Origin: an uncultured Eubacteriales bacterium
Lineage (GTDB): Bacteria; Bacillota; Clostridia; Oscillospirales; Acutalibacteraceae
Direction of reading: 5' to 3'
Length of the DNA stretch: 64,000 nt
NCBI GenBank assembly: GCA_910584745.1
Contig: CAJUDG010000010.1
Coordinates: 1 to 64,000, forward strand
The position numbers were made by a program, and so were the translations under genes. Each line of letters opens with the position of its first letter. Position 1 is the stretch's first letter. The notes beneath the pieces are model-generated. The model ran no database searches, was not told the origin of the DNA, and was given only the letters and a program-made list of their open reading frames with translations. Shown here piece by piece: positions 1 to 7,644 of the stretch.

Positions 1-84
1 TATACCGACATATAAGAACTTCTAAAGAGATAATCTAAATTCACCATAAATTTTAAATCAAAAACAGAGAGAGGAGGCGGGAAA

Positions 85-186
85 ATGGCGGTAATCTGTT
101 TGACGCTCGGCAAGCGGCGGGAAATTGAGCGGCTCTATAATGACGATATGAGGCCGAGCGAAATCGCGGCGGCGGTCGGGGTATCC
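85..186 (+). pseudogene. N-terminal fragment of a small helix-turn-helix protein
   Basis: About 34 residues read as a small DNA-binding protein, beginning MAVICLTLGKRREIERLY and ending in a sigma-70-like or Mor-like helix-turn-helix (PSEIAAAVGVS). A good ribosome site (GAGAGGAGG) precedes the ATG. After about position 183 the recognisable protein stops and the DNA continues, in another frame, as the interior of a large serine recombinase. The gene therefore appears cut by a deletion that joined it to recombinase DNA. Inference: remnant of the accessory gene set of a mobilizable transposon. Confidence 0.4.
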
Positions 187-1427
187 TTGCTTCTGAAAAG
201 ATTGAAAGACCGTCCTATTACCTTGCACAGCGCGGCATGGGGAAACATCAATCCAACTATAACCCCGCTGAACGCTACACATGGCGCGGCGGTACAGTTG
301 CCGACATTTTATCCAAGCCGGAGTATATGGGGCATACGGTAAACTTCCGCACCTATAAGGAGAGCTATAAAGACAAACGCTCCAAAATGACACCGACAGA
401 GGATTTAGTCATTTTGGAGGATACGCAGGAAGCCATCATTGACAAGGAAACATGGGAGCGCGTCCAGAGCTTGCGGAAAACGGTACGCCGGACGGACACC
501 ATAGGCGCGGCAAATCCATTAACAGGTTTGATGTTTTGCGCCGATTGCGGGGCTAAGATGTATAACCACAGGGGCAAGGCTGGAAATGCGCGTGACTGGG
601 CAGGGCGACCCAACGGCAGGAAGCGTCCAGACCGCGACGAATACAACTGTTCCCGATATGATTTAGGCAACCAGCACTATGACAAATACTGCACGACACA
701 CCTTATCCGCACAGCCGTTGTAAACCAGCTTCTGCTTGAAGCTATCAAGGAAGTATGCGACTATGCGCTGAACAATGAAACTGCATTTATGGAACAGGTC
801 TGTTCCGCTTCCAGCGAACGGCAGACGAAAGCGGCAAAGGCAATCCAGCACCGGAAACAGCGCAGCGAAAAACGAACCGACGAATTGAGCCGCTTAATAC
901 GCAAGCTCTATGAGGACAATGTAAACGGCAAACTTTCTGACAAGCTCTTTGAGCAAATGCTACACGATTTTGAAGTGGAATTAGAGGAATTGACCGAGAG
1001 CATAGCACAAGACCAACAGGAGCTTGACCGCATAAGCCGGGAAAACGTCAACGCTGAAAAATTCCTTGCCCTTGTCAAGAAATATACGGATTTTTCCGAG
1101 CTTACCCCCGCCATGATAAATGAATTTGTCGAAAAAATCCTTGTTCATCAAGCCGAGGGCAAAGGGGCAAGCCGCACACAGGAGGTTGAGATTTTCTTTA
1201 ACTTTGTCGGCAAGGTGGAAATCCCCCATGAGGAAATCATACTGACAGAGGAAGAAAAAGCCGCATTAGCGGAACAGGAACGGCGCAGAGCGAAAAAAGC
1301 GGAATATAACCGCCGCTATATGGAGAAGAAGCGCAGACAATGGAAAGAGCAGAGGGAACGGGAGCAAGCACAAGAACCCCATGAGCCGCCCTCTGCCATA
1401 GACGAGAAAGGAGAACGCACAGCATGA
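180..1427 (+). pseudogene. Large serine recombinase, C-terminal part only (N-terminal catalytic domain missing)
   Basis: Homologous reading starts near 180 (ILASEKIERPSYYLAQRG), with the first ATG at 237. It covers the 'recombinase' DNA-binding domain (NILSKPEYMGHTVNF-type core), the zinc ribbon (CADCGAKM with later cysteines in YNCSRYDLGNQHYDKYC), and a long coiled coil of about 200 residues ending in a Lys/Arg/Glu-rich tail. The N-terminal resolvase domain with the catalytic serine is absent, so the protein cannot cut DNA. The family (TndX/TnpX-like) excises and inserts Clostridial mobilizable transposons of the Tn4451/Tn5397 kind. The stop overlaps the start of the next fragment (ATGA), as in intact elements where tnpV follows the recombinase gene. 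Confidence 0.8.
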
Positions 1428-1588
1428 GAAGATTGATTGACAACAGCACCACCCAACCCGCCAGACAGCCTAATATCGGTCATTATGGGCGGTTGCGGAA
1501 AGCCTACCTTGAGGGCTACCGCCCCGACCTCTACATTACCCTTGTCGCCAGCGAAAAGCTATATGAACATTGCGCCGGGATAAAGTGA
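1424..1588 (+). pseudogene. Truncated TnpV-like transposon protein
   Basis: Begins at an ATG overlapping the recombinase stop and encodes about 54 residues with the TnpV hallmarks IGHYGRLRKAYLEGYRPDLY and LVASEKLYEHCAGI. Family members are about 110-120 residues, so the C-terminal half is missing and the frame closes just after the breakpoint. TnpV is an accessory protein of uncertain function carried next to large serine recombinases on Clostridial elements. Its presence supports the mobile origin of the first 1.7 kb. Confidence 0.6.
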
Positions 1589-1701
1589 GGCCCTCCGAGG
1601 TCAAAGCCGCCGAGACGTGGCTCAACAATTACCCGCGCGGGATTTTGGGCTTTCGGAGCGCCGCGAGCGTGTTCTCCGAGGCCGTCGGACTCGCCGCGTA
1701 A
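1588..1701 (+). pseudogene. C-terminal scrap of an IS30-like transposase
   Basis: Directly after the TnpV breakpoint a frame without a start reads to TAA at 1701 and includes ETWLNNYPRGILGFRSAASV. It resembles the extreme C terminus of IS30-family transposases, where a run such as LN.YPRK.LGY.TP..VF ends the DDE domain. Only about 37 residues remain and no catalytic residue is included. The assignment rests on a short motif and is tentative. It suggests at least two successive insertion/deletion events here. Confidence 0.35.
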
Positions 1702-2188
1702 AATATTTTATAGTTTTTTCGCATAAATTACTTGACATTTGCCCAATTTTTGTGTTACCGTAAGTTGTAATACTAATGCGAAGGAACACGAAGCCCCCGA
1801 AAGAGTGTACAACGTACGGGCAGATTTATCTTTTTACCATAGGAGTATAGTATTATTGTTTCCGTAAGTTGGGCAAAGATAGCTGCCTTTGAGAAGGTGA
1901 TACTATTAATAATAGTATAATGACATAAGTACAAATGGTCGGTGCAGTGTAATACATTCCAGGCCTTGCTGCCGTGCCATTTGAAAGCGCTGTAACGCGC
2001 TCGGAGGGCTTCGTCAGAGCCAAGCACTCCACCTTCTCGCGGCCCATATGTCTATCACGGCCGCATTCACCGCCAGAGAATATAATCGCACAGGCAAAAA
2101 ATATTTTTCAAGAACTGCGCCGGTCCTCTTGCTATTTTTGCGCGTCTATGCTATTCTTGATAAAACCCAACGAAAGGAAACAAGAGCT
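1702..2188. other. Gene-poor spacer with small repeats upstream of the GH4 gene
   Basis: No convincing gene in about 490 bp. TTTGCCCAA (about 1740) and TTGGGCAAA (about 1869) form a separated inverted repeat, CCGTAAGTTG occurs beside each, and a perfect palindrome of ATACTATT/AATAGTAT lies at 1900-1918. A sequence resembling a catabolite-response element (TGAAAGCGCTGTAA) sits at 1982-1995. The repeats may be the decayed ends of a small insertion; the cre-like site could regulate the glycosidase downstream. Both readings are inference. Confidence 0.3.
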
Positions 2189-3511
2189 ATGCTTAAAATC
2201 ACATTTATGGGCGCGGGTAGCACCGTCTTCGCCCGAAACGTCATTGGCGACTGCATGTGCAGCGAGACCCTGAGGGAGGCCGAGTTCGCGCTGTATGACA
2301 TCGACGGCCAGCGGCTGCAGGAGAGCGCGGAGATACTGGGGGCCATGAACGAGACCCTGGGGGGCCACAGCAAAATCACCACCTTCCTGGGGGTGGAGAA
2401 CCGCAAGGAGGCCTTAAGGGGCGCCACCTTCGTGGTGAACGCCATCCAGGTGGGGCTCTATGACCCCTGCACCATCATCGACTTCGAGGTGCCGAAGAAG
2501 TACGGTCTGCGCCAGACCATCGGAGATACCCTGGGGATAGGCGGCATAATGCGGGCACTCAGGACCATCCCGGTGATGGACGACTTTGCAAAGGACATGG
2601 ATGAGGTATGCCCCGACGCGTGGTTCCTCAACTACACCAATCCCATGGCCATGCTCTCGGGCTATATGCAGCGCTATACCGGCGTGAAGACCGTGGGTCT
2701 CTGCCACAGCGTGCAGGTGTGCTCTGAGGGGCTTTTGAAGAAGCTCAAGATGGAGGACAAGCTCGAGGGCCGCAAGGAGCTTATCGCGGGCATAAACCAT
2801 ATGGGCTGGCTGCTGGAGATAAGGGATAAGGACGGCAACGACCTGTACCCCGAGATACGCCGCCGCGCCAAGGAGATGAACGCCAGCGAGAAGCACGACG
2901 ATATGGTGCGCTTTGAGTACATAGACAAGTTCGGATACTACTGCACCGAGTCCAGCGAGCATAATTCCGAATACAACATGTTCTACATCAAGTCCAAGTA
3001 CCCCGAGCTCATCGACCGCTATAATATCCCCTTGGACGAGTACCCCCGCCGCTGCGTCAACCAGATAGAGGGCTGGGCCAAGGAGCGTGACCAGCTTAGA
3101 GAGAGCCATCAGCTGGACCATAAGCGCAGCCATGAGTACGCCAGCTACATCATGGAGTCCATCATGACCGGCGAGCCATATAAGATCGGCGGCAACGTGC
3201 TCAATACCGGCGGGCTTATCGAGAACCTGCCCCATGACGCCTGCGTTGAGGTGCCCTGCCTTGTGGACGGCCGGGGAGTGAACCCCTGCCGGGTGGGCCG
3301 ACTGCCGGTGCAGTGCGCGGCCATGAACATGACCAACATCAACGTGCAGCTGCTGACCATAGAGGCCGCCGTCACACGGAAGAAGGAGCATATCTATCAG
3401 GCTGCCATGCTGGACCCCCATACCGGCAGCGAGCTGGATATCGATACCATCATCAAGATGGTGGACGATCTGATAGCTACCCACGGCGATTGGCTGCCCA
3501 AGTATCACTAA
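2189..3511 (+). CDS. GH4-family glycosidase, probably alpha-galactosidase
   Basis: A 440-residue NAD- and metal-dependent glycosidase of family GH4, acting in the cytoplasm on imported galactosides by an oxidation-elimination mechanism. The N terminus carries the Rossmann motif GAGSTVFARN; then the family signatures NPMA (about residue 155), CHSVQ (metal-binding Cys and His) and GINHMGW. This subgroup (MelA-like, with CHSVQ) usually hydrolyses alpha-galactosides, but alpha-glucuronidase or alpha-glucosidase cannot be excluded by eye. The ATG at 2189 was chosen because MLKITFMGAGS is the normal family start and a GAAAGGAAAC ribosome site precedes it; the frame is open 47 codons further upstream. 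It stands alone and ends at a strong hairpin. Confidence 0.85.
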   Translation: MLKITFMGAGSTVFARNVIGDCMCSETLREAEFALYDIDGQRLQESAEILGAMNETLGGHSKITTFLGVENRKEALRGATFVVNAIQVGLYDPCTIIDFEVPKKYGLRQTIGDTLGIGGIMRALRTIPVMDDFAKDMDEVCPDAWFLNYTNPMAMLSGYMQRYTGVKTVGLCHSVQVCSEGLLKKLKMEDKLEGRKELIAGINHMGWLLEIRDKDGNDLYPEIRRRAKEMNASEKHDDMVRFEYIDKFGYYCTESSEHNSEYNMFYIKSKYPELIDRYNIPLDEYPRRCVNQIEGWAKERDQLRESHQLDHKRSHEYASYIMESIMTGEPYKIGGNVLNTGGLIENLPHDACVEVPCLVDGRGVNPCRVGRLPVQCAAMNMTNINVQLLTIEAAVTRKKEHIYQAAMLDPHTGSELDIDTIIKMVDDLIATHGDWLPKYH

Positions 3512-3515
3512 GCGC

Positions 3516-3555
3516 AAAAGTAAAAACCCCTGGCTTGCCAGGGGCTTTTACTTTT
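3516..3555. terminator. Bidirectional intrinsic terminator between the GH4 gene and deoB
   Basis: Long stem AAAAGTAAAAACCCCTGG / CCAGGGGCTTTTACTTTT with a 4-base loop. The flanking A and T tracts let it work in both directions, which suits the two convergent genes. Its right arm overlaps the deoB stop codon. Confidence 0.9.
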
Positions 3556-4741
3556 ATATGAGCTTTTCAAGCAGAGAGTGCCCGATGGTGCCATTGGGCA
3601 TTGAAACGCCGAAGTTTTCGGCCACGGTAGCGCCTATGACAGCGAAGCACTTTTCCGTGTCCAACTGCCTTCCGCCGGTCATGCCGGGGGAGCACATCAG
3701 CAGCGGCACCCGCTCCCGGGTATGGTCGGTGCCCCGGAAGGCGGGGTCGTTGCCGTGGTCGGCGGTTATCATCAGGAGGTCGTCCTCATGGAGCAGGGGC
3801 AGCGCCTCTCCCAGCTTCTCGTCAAAGCGCTCCAGTTCTGCGGCGTAGCCGCAGGGGTCCCGGCGGTGGCCCCATAGCGCGTCGAAGTCCACCAGGTTAA
3901 CAAAGCACAGGCCGGTGAAGTCCTGGCCCAAAAGCTCTATGGTCTGCTCCATACCGTGGACGGAGCTCTTTGAGCGGTTCGACTGGGTCAGGCCCTCGCC
4001 GTCGAAGATATCGTATATCTTTCCCACGGATATCACGTCCAGGCCGGAGGCCTTCAGCGCGTCCAGGCAGGTCTTGCCGTAGGGCTTGAGGGCGTAGTCG
4101 TGGCGGTTGGAGGTGCGCTTGAACTCGCCGCGCTTTTTGCCTACATAGGGCCGGGCTATCACCCGGCCTACACGCCATTCCTCGCGCATGGTCAATTCCC
4201 GGGCCAGCTCGCAGTAGCGGTAGAGGGCGTCAAGTCCCATGGTCTCCTCGTTGCCGCATATCTGCAAGACGGAGTCGGCGGATGTGTAGACGATGAGGCG
4301 GCCCTTCTCTATCTCATCCTCGCCCAGCTCCTCAAGTATCTCCGTGCCGCTGGCGCTCTTGTTGCCGATGATCTTACGGCCGGTCAGCCGCTCCAGCTCC
4401 CCGATGAGCTCCGGGGGGAAGCCGGTGTCGGTGAAGGTCTTGAAGGGGGTGGTGATATGCAGGCCCATCATCTCCCAGTGGCCGGTCATGGTGTCCTTGC
4501 CGTTGCTGGCCTCCTCCAAAATCATGCGGTAGCCAAGTGGGCTGTTATACGGCGGCAGGCCCTTTAGCGGGCGCAGATCCGCAAGGCCCAGGCGGCAAAG
4601 GTTTGGTATTCTGAGTCCGGCGGTCTCCGCGATATGCCCAAGGGTGTCGGCTCCGGTGTCGCCAAAGCGGTCCGCGTCGGGCATGGCGCCTATCCCAAGG
4701 GAGTCGATGACGATGATGAATACGCGTTTATACTTTCCCAT
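3554..4741 (-). CDS. deoB: Phosphopentomutase
   Basis: A 395-residue cytoplasmic enzyme interconverting (deoxy)ribose-1-phosphate and -5-phosphate, feeding nucleoside sugars into the pentose phosphate pathway. Alkaline-phosphatase-fold metal motifs are present: DSLGIGAMPDA near the N terminus, and TADHGNDPAFRGTDHTRE near residue 330. DKFGDTGADTLGH-like and GHWEMMG segments are family hallmarks. The start at 4741 (MGKYKRVF) overlaps the deoD stop by one base (TGATG), implying translational coupling. The longer upstream open frame is deoD read out of frame. Length matches the family (390-410). Confidence 0.95.
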   Translation of the reverse strand: MGKYKRVFIIVIDSLGIGAMPDADRFGDTGADTLGHIAETAGLRIPNLCRLGLADLRPLKGLPPYNSPLGYRMILEEASNGKDTMTGHWEMMGLHITTPFKTFTDTGFPPELIGELERLTGRKIIGNKSASGTEILEELGEDEIEKGRLIVYTSADSVLQICGNEETMGLDALYRYCELARELTMREEWRVGRVIARPYVGKKRGEFKRTSNRHDYALKPYGKTCLDALKASGLDVISVGKIYDIFDGEGLTQSNRSKSSVHGMEQTIELLGQDFTGLCFVNLVDFDALWGHRRDPCGYAAELERFDEKLGEALPLLHEDDLLMITADHGNDPAFRGTDHTRERVPLLMCSPGMTGGRQLDTEKCFAVIGATVAENFGVSMPNGTIGHSLLEKLI

Positions 4742-5454
4742 CAGGCTATCTCCAGCGCAAGCTTCATCATGTCCGTAAAGCTGTTCTGCCGCTCCTCGGC
4801 GGAAAGGGCCTCGCCGGAGGTGGGGGAGTCGGAGATGGTAAGAAGGCATAGGGCCCTTTTGCCCGCCCGGGCGGCGTTCATGTAGAGGGCCGCGGCCTCC
4901 ATCTCCACGGCCAGGACGCCCATCTTCTGCCATTTGCTCGTGCTCTCGGGGTCGTCGGAGTAGAACACGTCCGAGGACAGGATGTTACCGGCCACGGTCT
5001 TTATGCCCAGGCGCTCGCCGGTCTCGGCGGCGGCCCGGGCTAGGTCGAAGTCGGCAATGGGGGCGAAGGTTCCGGGAAGGTTGAACTGGTGGGCGTAGTT
5101 GGAGTCGGTGCAGGCGCCGACGCCGATGACCACGGAGCGGATGGCGGCCTTCTCGCTGAGTGTGCCCGCGGAGCCAACGCGGATTATCTTCTCAACGCCG
5201 TAGAAGTTAAAGAGCTCGTAGGTGTAGATGCCCACAGAGGGCATACCCATGCCGCCGCCCATGACGGTGACGCGCTTATCCTGATAGTTGCCGGTGAAGG
5301 CCAGCATATTGCGCACGGTGTTCACGCAGACCGCGTCCGTAAGGAAGTTCTCCGCGATGAACTTTGCCCGCAGAGGGTCCCCGGGCATGAGGACGGTCTT
5401 GGCGATATCTTCGGGCATGGCGGCGTTATGGGGGGTGGGGGTGAGGTTAGGCAT
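4741..5454 (-). CDS. deoD: Purine-nucleoside phosphorylase, DeoD type
   Basis: A 237-residue enzyme phosphorolysing purine (deoxy)nucleosides to base plus (deoxy)ribose-1-phosphate, which DeoB then isomerises. Motifs include MPGDPLRAKFIAE (phosphate site), GGGMGMPSVGIYTYEL, and SDSPTSGEALSAEERQ near the C terminus with the catalytic-region Asp. The start at 5454 has an AAAGGAGAG ribosome site 6 bases upstream; a further 21 open codons upstream lie in the promoter region. First gene of the deoD-deoB operon. E. coli DeoD has 239 residues, so this is full length. Confidence 0.95.
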   Translation of the reverse strand: MPNLTPTPHNAAMPEDIAKTVLMPGDPLRAKFIAENFLTDAVCVNTVRNMLAFTGNYQDKRVTVMGGGMGMPSVGIYTYELFNFYGVEKIIRVGSAGTLSEKAAIRSVVIGVGACTDSNYAHQFNLPGTFAPIADFDLARAAAETGERLGIKTVAGNILSSDVFYSDDPESTSKWQKMGVLAVEMEAAALYMNAARAGKRALCLLTISDSPTSGEALSAEERQNSFTDMMKLALEIA

Positions 5455-5488
5455 AGCTATCTCTCCTTTGGCAAGATTATTTACGTTG

Positions 5489-5517
5489 ATTTTACCATAT
5501 TTTTTCCTTTGAGGCAA
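5489..5517 (-). promoter_or_regulatory. Sigma-A promoter of deoD-deoB
   Basis: On the minus strand TTGCCT, 17 bp, TAAAAT, placed about 30 bp before the deoD ribosome site. Spacing is ideal and the next gene upstream is divergent. Confidence 0.7.
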
Positions 5518-5684
5518 GCCTATCCTGACTTTTGAAAGGGCAGGACATACCTATACACCTATAAGAATACATGTTTTCGCGTTTTGGTTGCATATTTTTC
5601 AAAAAAATTTTTGAAAATTTTTATTTTCTCCTTTTTGTACAATCTGGGGGGGTGTTGGGATATATGTTGATGAATTATGTCATA

Positions 5685-5713
5685 TTGCACAAAGGGCTGA
5701 AAGCTGGTACAAT
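5685..5713 (+). promoter_or_regulatory. Sigma-A promoter of the FtsX/MacB-type ABC operon
   Basis: TTGCAC, 17 bp, TACAAT, ending 47 bp before the ATPase start. A dense A/T stretch (about 5592-5635, runs of T and A in the pattern TTTTTCAAAAAAATTTTTG) lies further upstream and could bend DNA. The rest of the 306-bp intergenic region shows no gene. Confidence 0.75.
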
Positions 5714-5760
5714 ATACTCAGAAAATAACCAGGCCGAGGGGCCGGAAAGGCGTGACTTAA

Positions 5761-6441
5761 ATGAGCGTTCTTAAAGCGGAAAACGTGACCTATGTGTATC
5801 AGAGCAAATACCAGCAGGTGAAGGCCTTGGACGGGGTGTCCTGTGATTTTGAGGCGGGGAAGTTCTACGCCATAGTGGGCCAGTCCGGCAGCGGCAAGAC
5901 GACTCTGCTGTCCATGCTGGCGGGGCTTGGAACTCCCAACGAGGGCGAGGTCGTGGCAAACGGCCAGTCGGTGAAGGAATTCGGCAGCGAGCGGCACAGG
6001 CGGGAGAACGTGTCCGTCATTTATCAGGCCTTCAACCTGTTCCCGAGCCTGAACATTCTGGAAAACGTCATGTACCCCATGATGATCCAGAAGACCCAGT
6101 CCGGCAAGGCCAAGGAGCGGGCCAAGGAGCTGCTGGCGGCGGTGGGCCTTGAGGACGTGGACCACAGAAAGCTGCCCGCCATGCTCTCCGGCGGCCAGCA
6201 GCAGAGGGTGGCTATCGCCCGGGCCCTTGCCAGCTCCAGCCCGGTGATACTGGCCGACGAGCCCACGGGCAACCTGGACTCTGAGAACGGACAGATGGTG
6301 ATAGACCTCTTGAAGCGGCTGGCCAAGGAGGAGGACCGCTGTATAATCGTGGTGACCCATGACCAGGGGATAGCCGCCCAGGCCGACGTGATATACCGTA
6401 TGCGGGACGGCCGGTTAACCGAGGAGGAAAAGGTATGCTGA
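5761..6441 (+). CDS. ABC transporter ATP-binding protein, LolD/MacB type
   Basis: A 226-residue ATPase that powers the two FtsX-like membrane proteins downstream. Walker A GQSGSGKTT (about residue 40), Q-loop, signature LSGGQQQR, Walker B VILADEPTGNLD and the switch histidine in VVTHDQ are all intact. The spacing and the LADEPTGNLD form are typical of the MacB/LolCDE/BceA group, which does mechanotransmission or peptide export/sensing rather than import. It overlaps the next gene by 7 bases, so expression is coupled. Substrate unknown; unlike Bce systems, no two-component pair is adjacent. Confidence 0.9.
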   Translation: MSVLKAENVTYVYQSKYQQVKALDGVSCDFEAGKFYAIVGQSGSGKTTLLSMLAGLGTPNEGEVVANGQSVKEFGSERHRRENVSVIYQAFNLFPSLNILENVMYPMMIQKTQSGKAKERAKELLAAVGLEDVDHRKLPAMLSGGQQQRVAIARALASSSPVILADEPTGNLDSENGQMVIDLLKRLAKEEDRCIIVVTHDQGIAAQADVIYRMRDGRLTEEEKVC

Positions 6442-7634
6442 CCTTTAAGGAGACCTTCTGGCAGCTTACGAGAAACAAGGGCCGTTCGCAGATACTGCTG
6501 TTGGCGGCGGCAATGCTGGCGGGGTGCGTGGCCTTTTACCTGGGAAATATCCGGGCCAACGAGGAGGCCATGGCGGACCTTGCCAAGTCCATAGACGTGC
6601 AGGTGGTCGTGGCAAACAGTACCGGCGAGAACGAGGCCGGGCTGAACATCGCCACGGTCCAGCACGACAACTTTCTAAATAACCCCTACCTGAAGGACTT
6701 TAGGGACAACGCCGTGTATATCGCGGCCTTTACTGAGGAGTCACGGCAGCGGCAGGTTACAAGCGAGGACACCAGCGTTATCGGGGTCAACTCCATGGAG
6801 TGCCTTTGGGACGTGAACGAGTGCGAGTTTTTAGAAGGCTATGACGAGAGCTTTTTGGGCGGGAACGAGCCCCTCTGCATCATGTATAAGCTGTTCGCGG
6901 AGCAAAACGGCGTTGAGCTGGGGGACGAGGTCAGCTTTCCTCTGTACCAGATGAAGCGCCAGCAGGGCGGAAGCATGGAGTTTAACTCCGTGGGCGAGCA
7001 GACCTTGAAGGTGATAGGCATATTCGACTCATTTTACTCACAGGACATGTATGTGCCCGTACAGTGGCTTAGAGATATCACCGAGGAGCAGGGGGTAAAG
7101 TTCTTCTACGCCTACCTCTACGCCACAATAAAGGACCCCATGCAGCTGAACCACTTCAAGGCCGGGGCCATGGACATGGCGTTTCTGGAGCCCAACCCCG
7201 ACAGCCGGGACGAGTGGGCCGGGATCACTCTGGTGGCGAAGGATCAGGACTTTATCACCGTGGCCGAGGAGCTGGGGTCCAACGTGCGGACCTTCAAGCA
7301 GTTCCAGATACCATTCCTTGTGATGATAGTGGGCCTTGTGGTGCTGGCGGTGTTCCTCATCATGCGCGGCTCAAGGCGGGATATGGCCATAGCCACATCC
7401 CTTGGGCGGCCGAGGCTTCTGGTGGCCCTCTCGAACTTCCTGGCGGCGTTCATAGCGGAGCTTCTGGGCTGCGCCATCATCCTGCCGGTGATGGTGCTGG
7501 GCGCAGGGCTGTCATTTGGGGGCGCGCTGATGATATGCGGGGCGTTCCTAGCCTGCGCGGCCCTTGGGAACGTGCTGGGCCTTGCCCTTATACTGCGGTT
7601 CGACGCGTTCACGCTGCTGACCGCCACAGACTAG
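6435..7634 (+). CDS. FtsX-like permease of an ABC transporter (first subunit)
   Basis: A 399-residue membrane protein with one N-terminal helix (ILLLAAAMLAGCVAFYLG), an extracytoplasmic domain of about 240 residues, and three C-terminal helices from about residue 295 (PFLVMIVGLVVLAVFLIM onward). This is the MacB/FtsX topology. SLGRPRLLVAL after the second helix is the usual FtsX loop. It starts 7 bases inside the ATPase gene after GGAGGAAAAGGT and is followed 10 bases later by a second, longer permease. The two probably form a heterodimer with the ATPase. Substrate cannot be told from sequence. Confidence 0.85.
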   Translation: MLTFKETFWQLTRNKGRSQILLLAAAMLAGCVAFYLGNIRANEEAMADLAKSIDVQVVVANSTGENEAGLNIATVQHDNFLNNPYLKDFRDNAVYIAAFTEESRQRQVTSEDTSVIGVNSMECLWDVNECEFLEGYDESFLGGNEPLCIMYKLFAEQNGVELGDEVSFPLYQMKRQQGGSMEFNSVGEQTLKVIGIFDSFYSQDMYVPVQWLRDITEEQGVKFFYAYLYATIKDPMQLNHFKAGAMDMAFLEPNPDSRDEWAGITLVAKDQDFITVAEELGSNVRTFKQFQIPFLVMIVGLVVLAVFLIMRGSRRDMAIATSLGRPRLLVALSNFLAAFIAELLGCAIILPVMVLGAGLSFGGALMICGAFLACAALGNVLGLALILRFDAFTLLTATD

Positions 7635-7644
7635 GAGGGGGAAT

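Noticed and set aside
1773..2047. Minus-strand frames (about 64-84 codons) in the spacer upstream of the GH4 gene
   Set aside because: No ribosome site, no domain, and low-complexity overlap with palindromes; treated as non-coding.
2414..3517. Long 367-codon frame antisense to the GH4 gene
   Set aside because: GC-rich mirror of a clear glycosidase gene; no family motif. The same applies to the long antisense frames over the solute-binding protein, the oxidoreductase and LCP 1.
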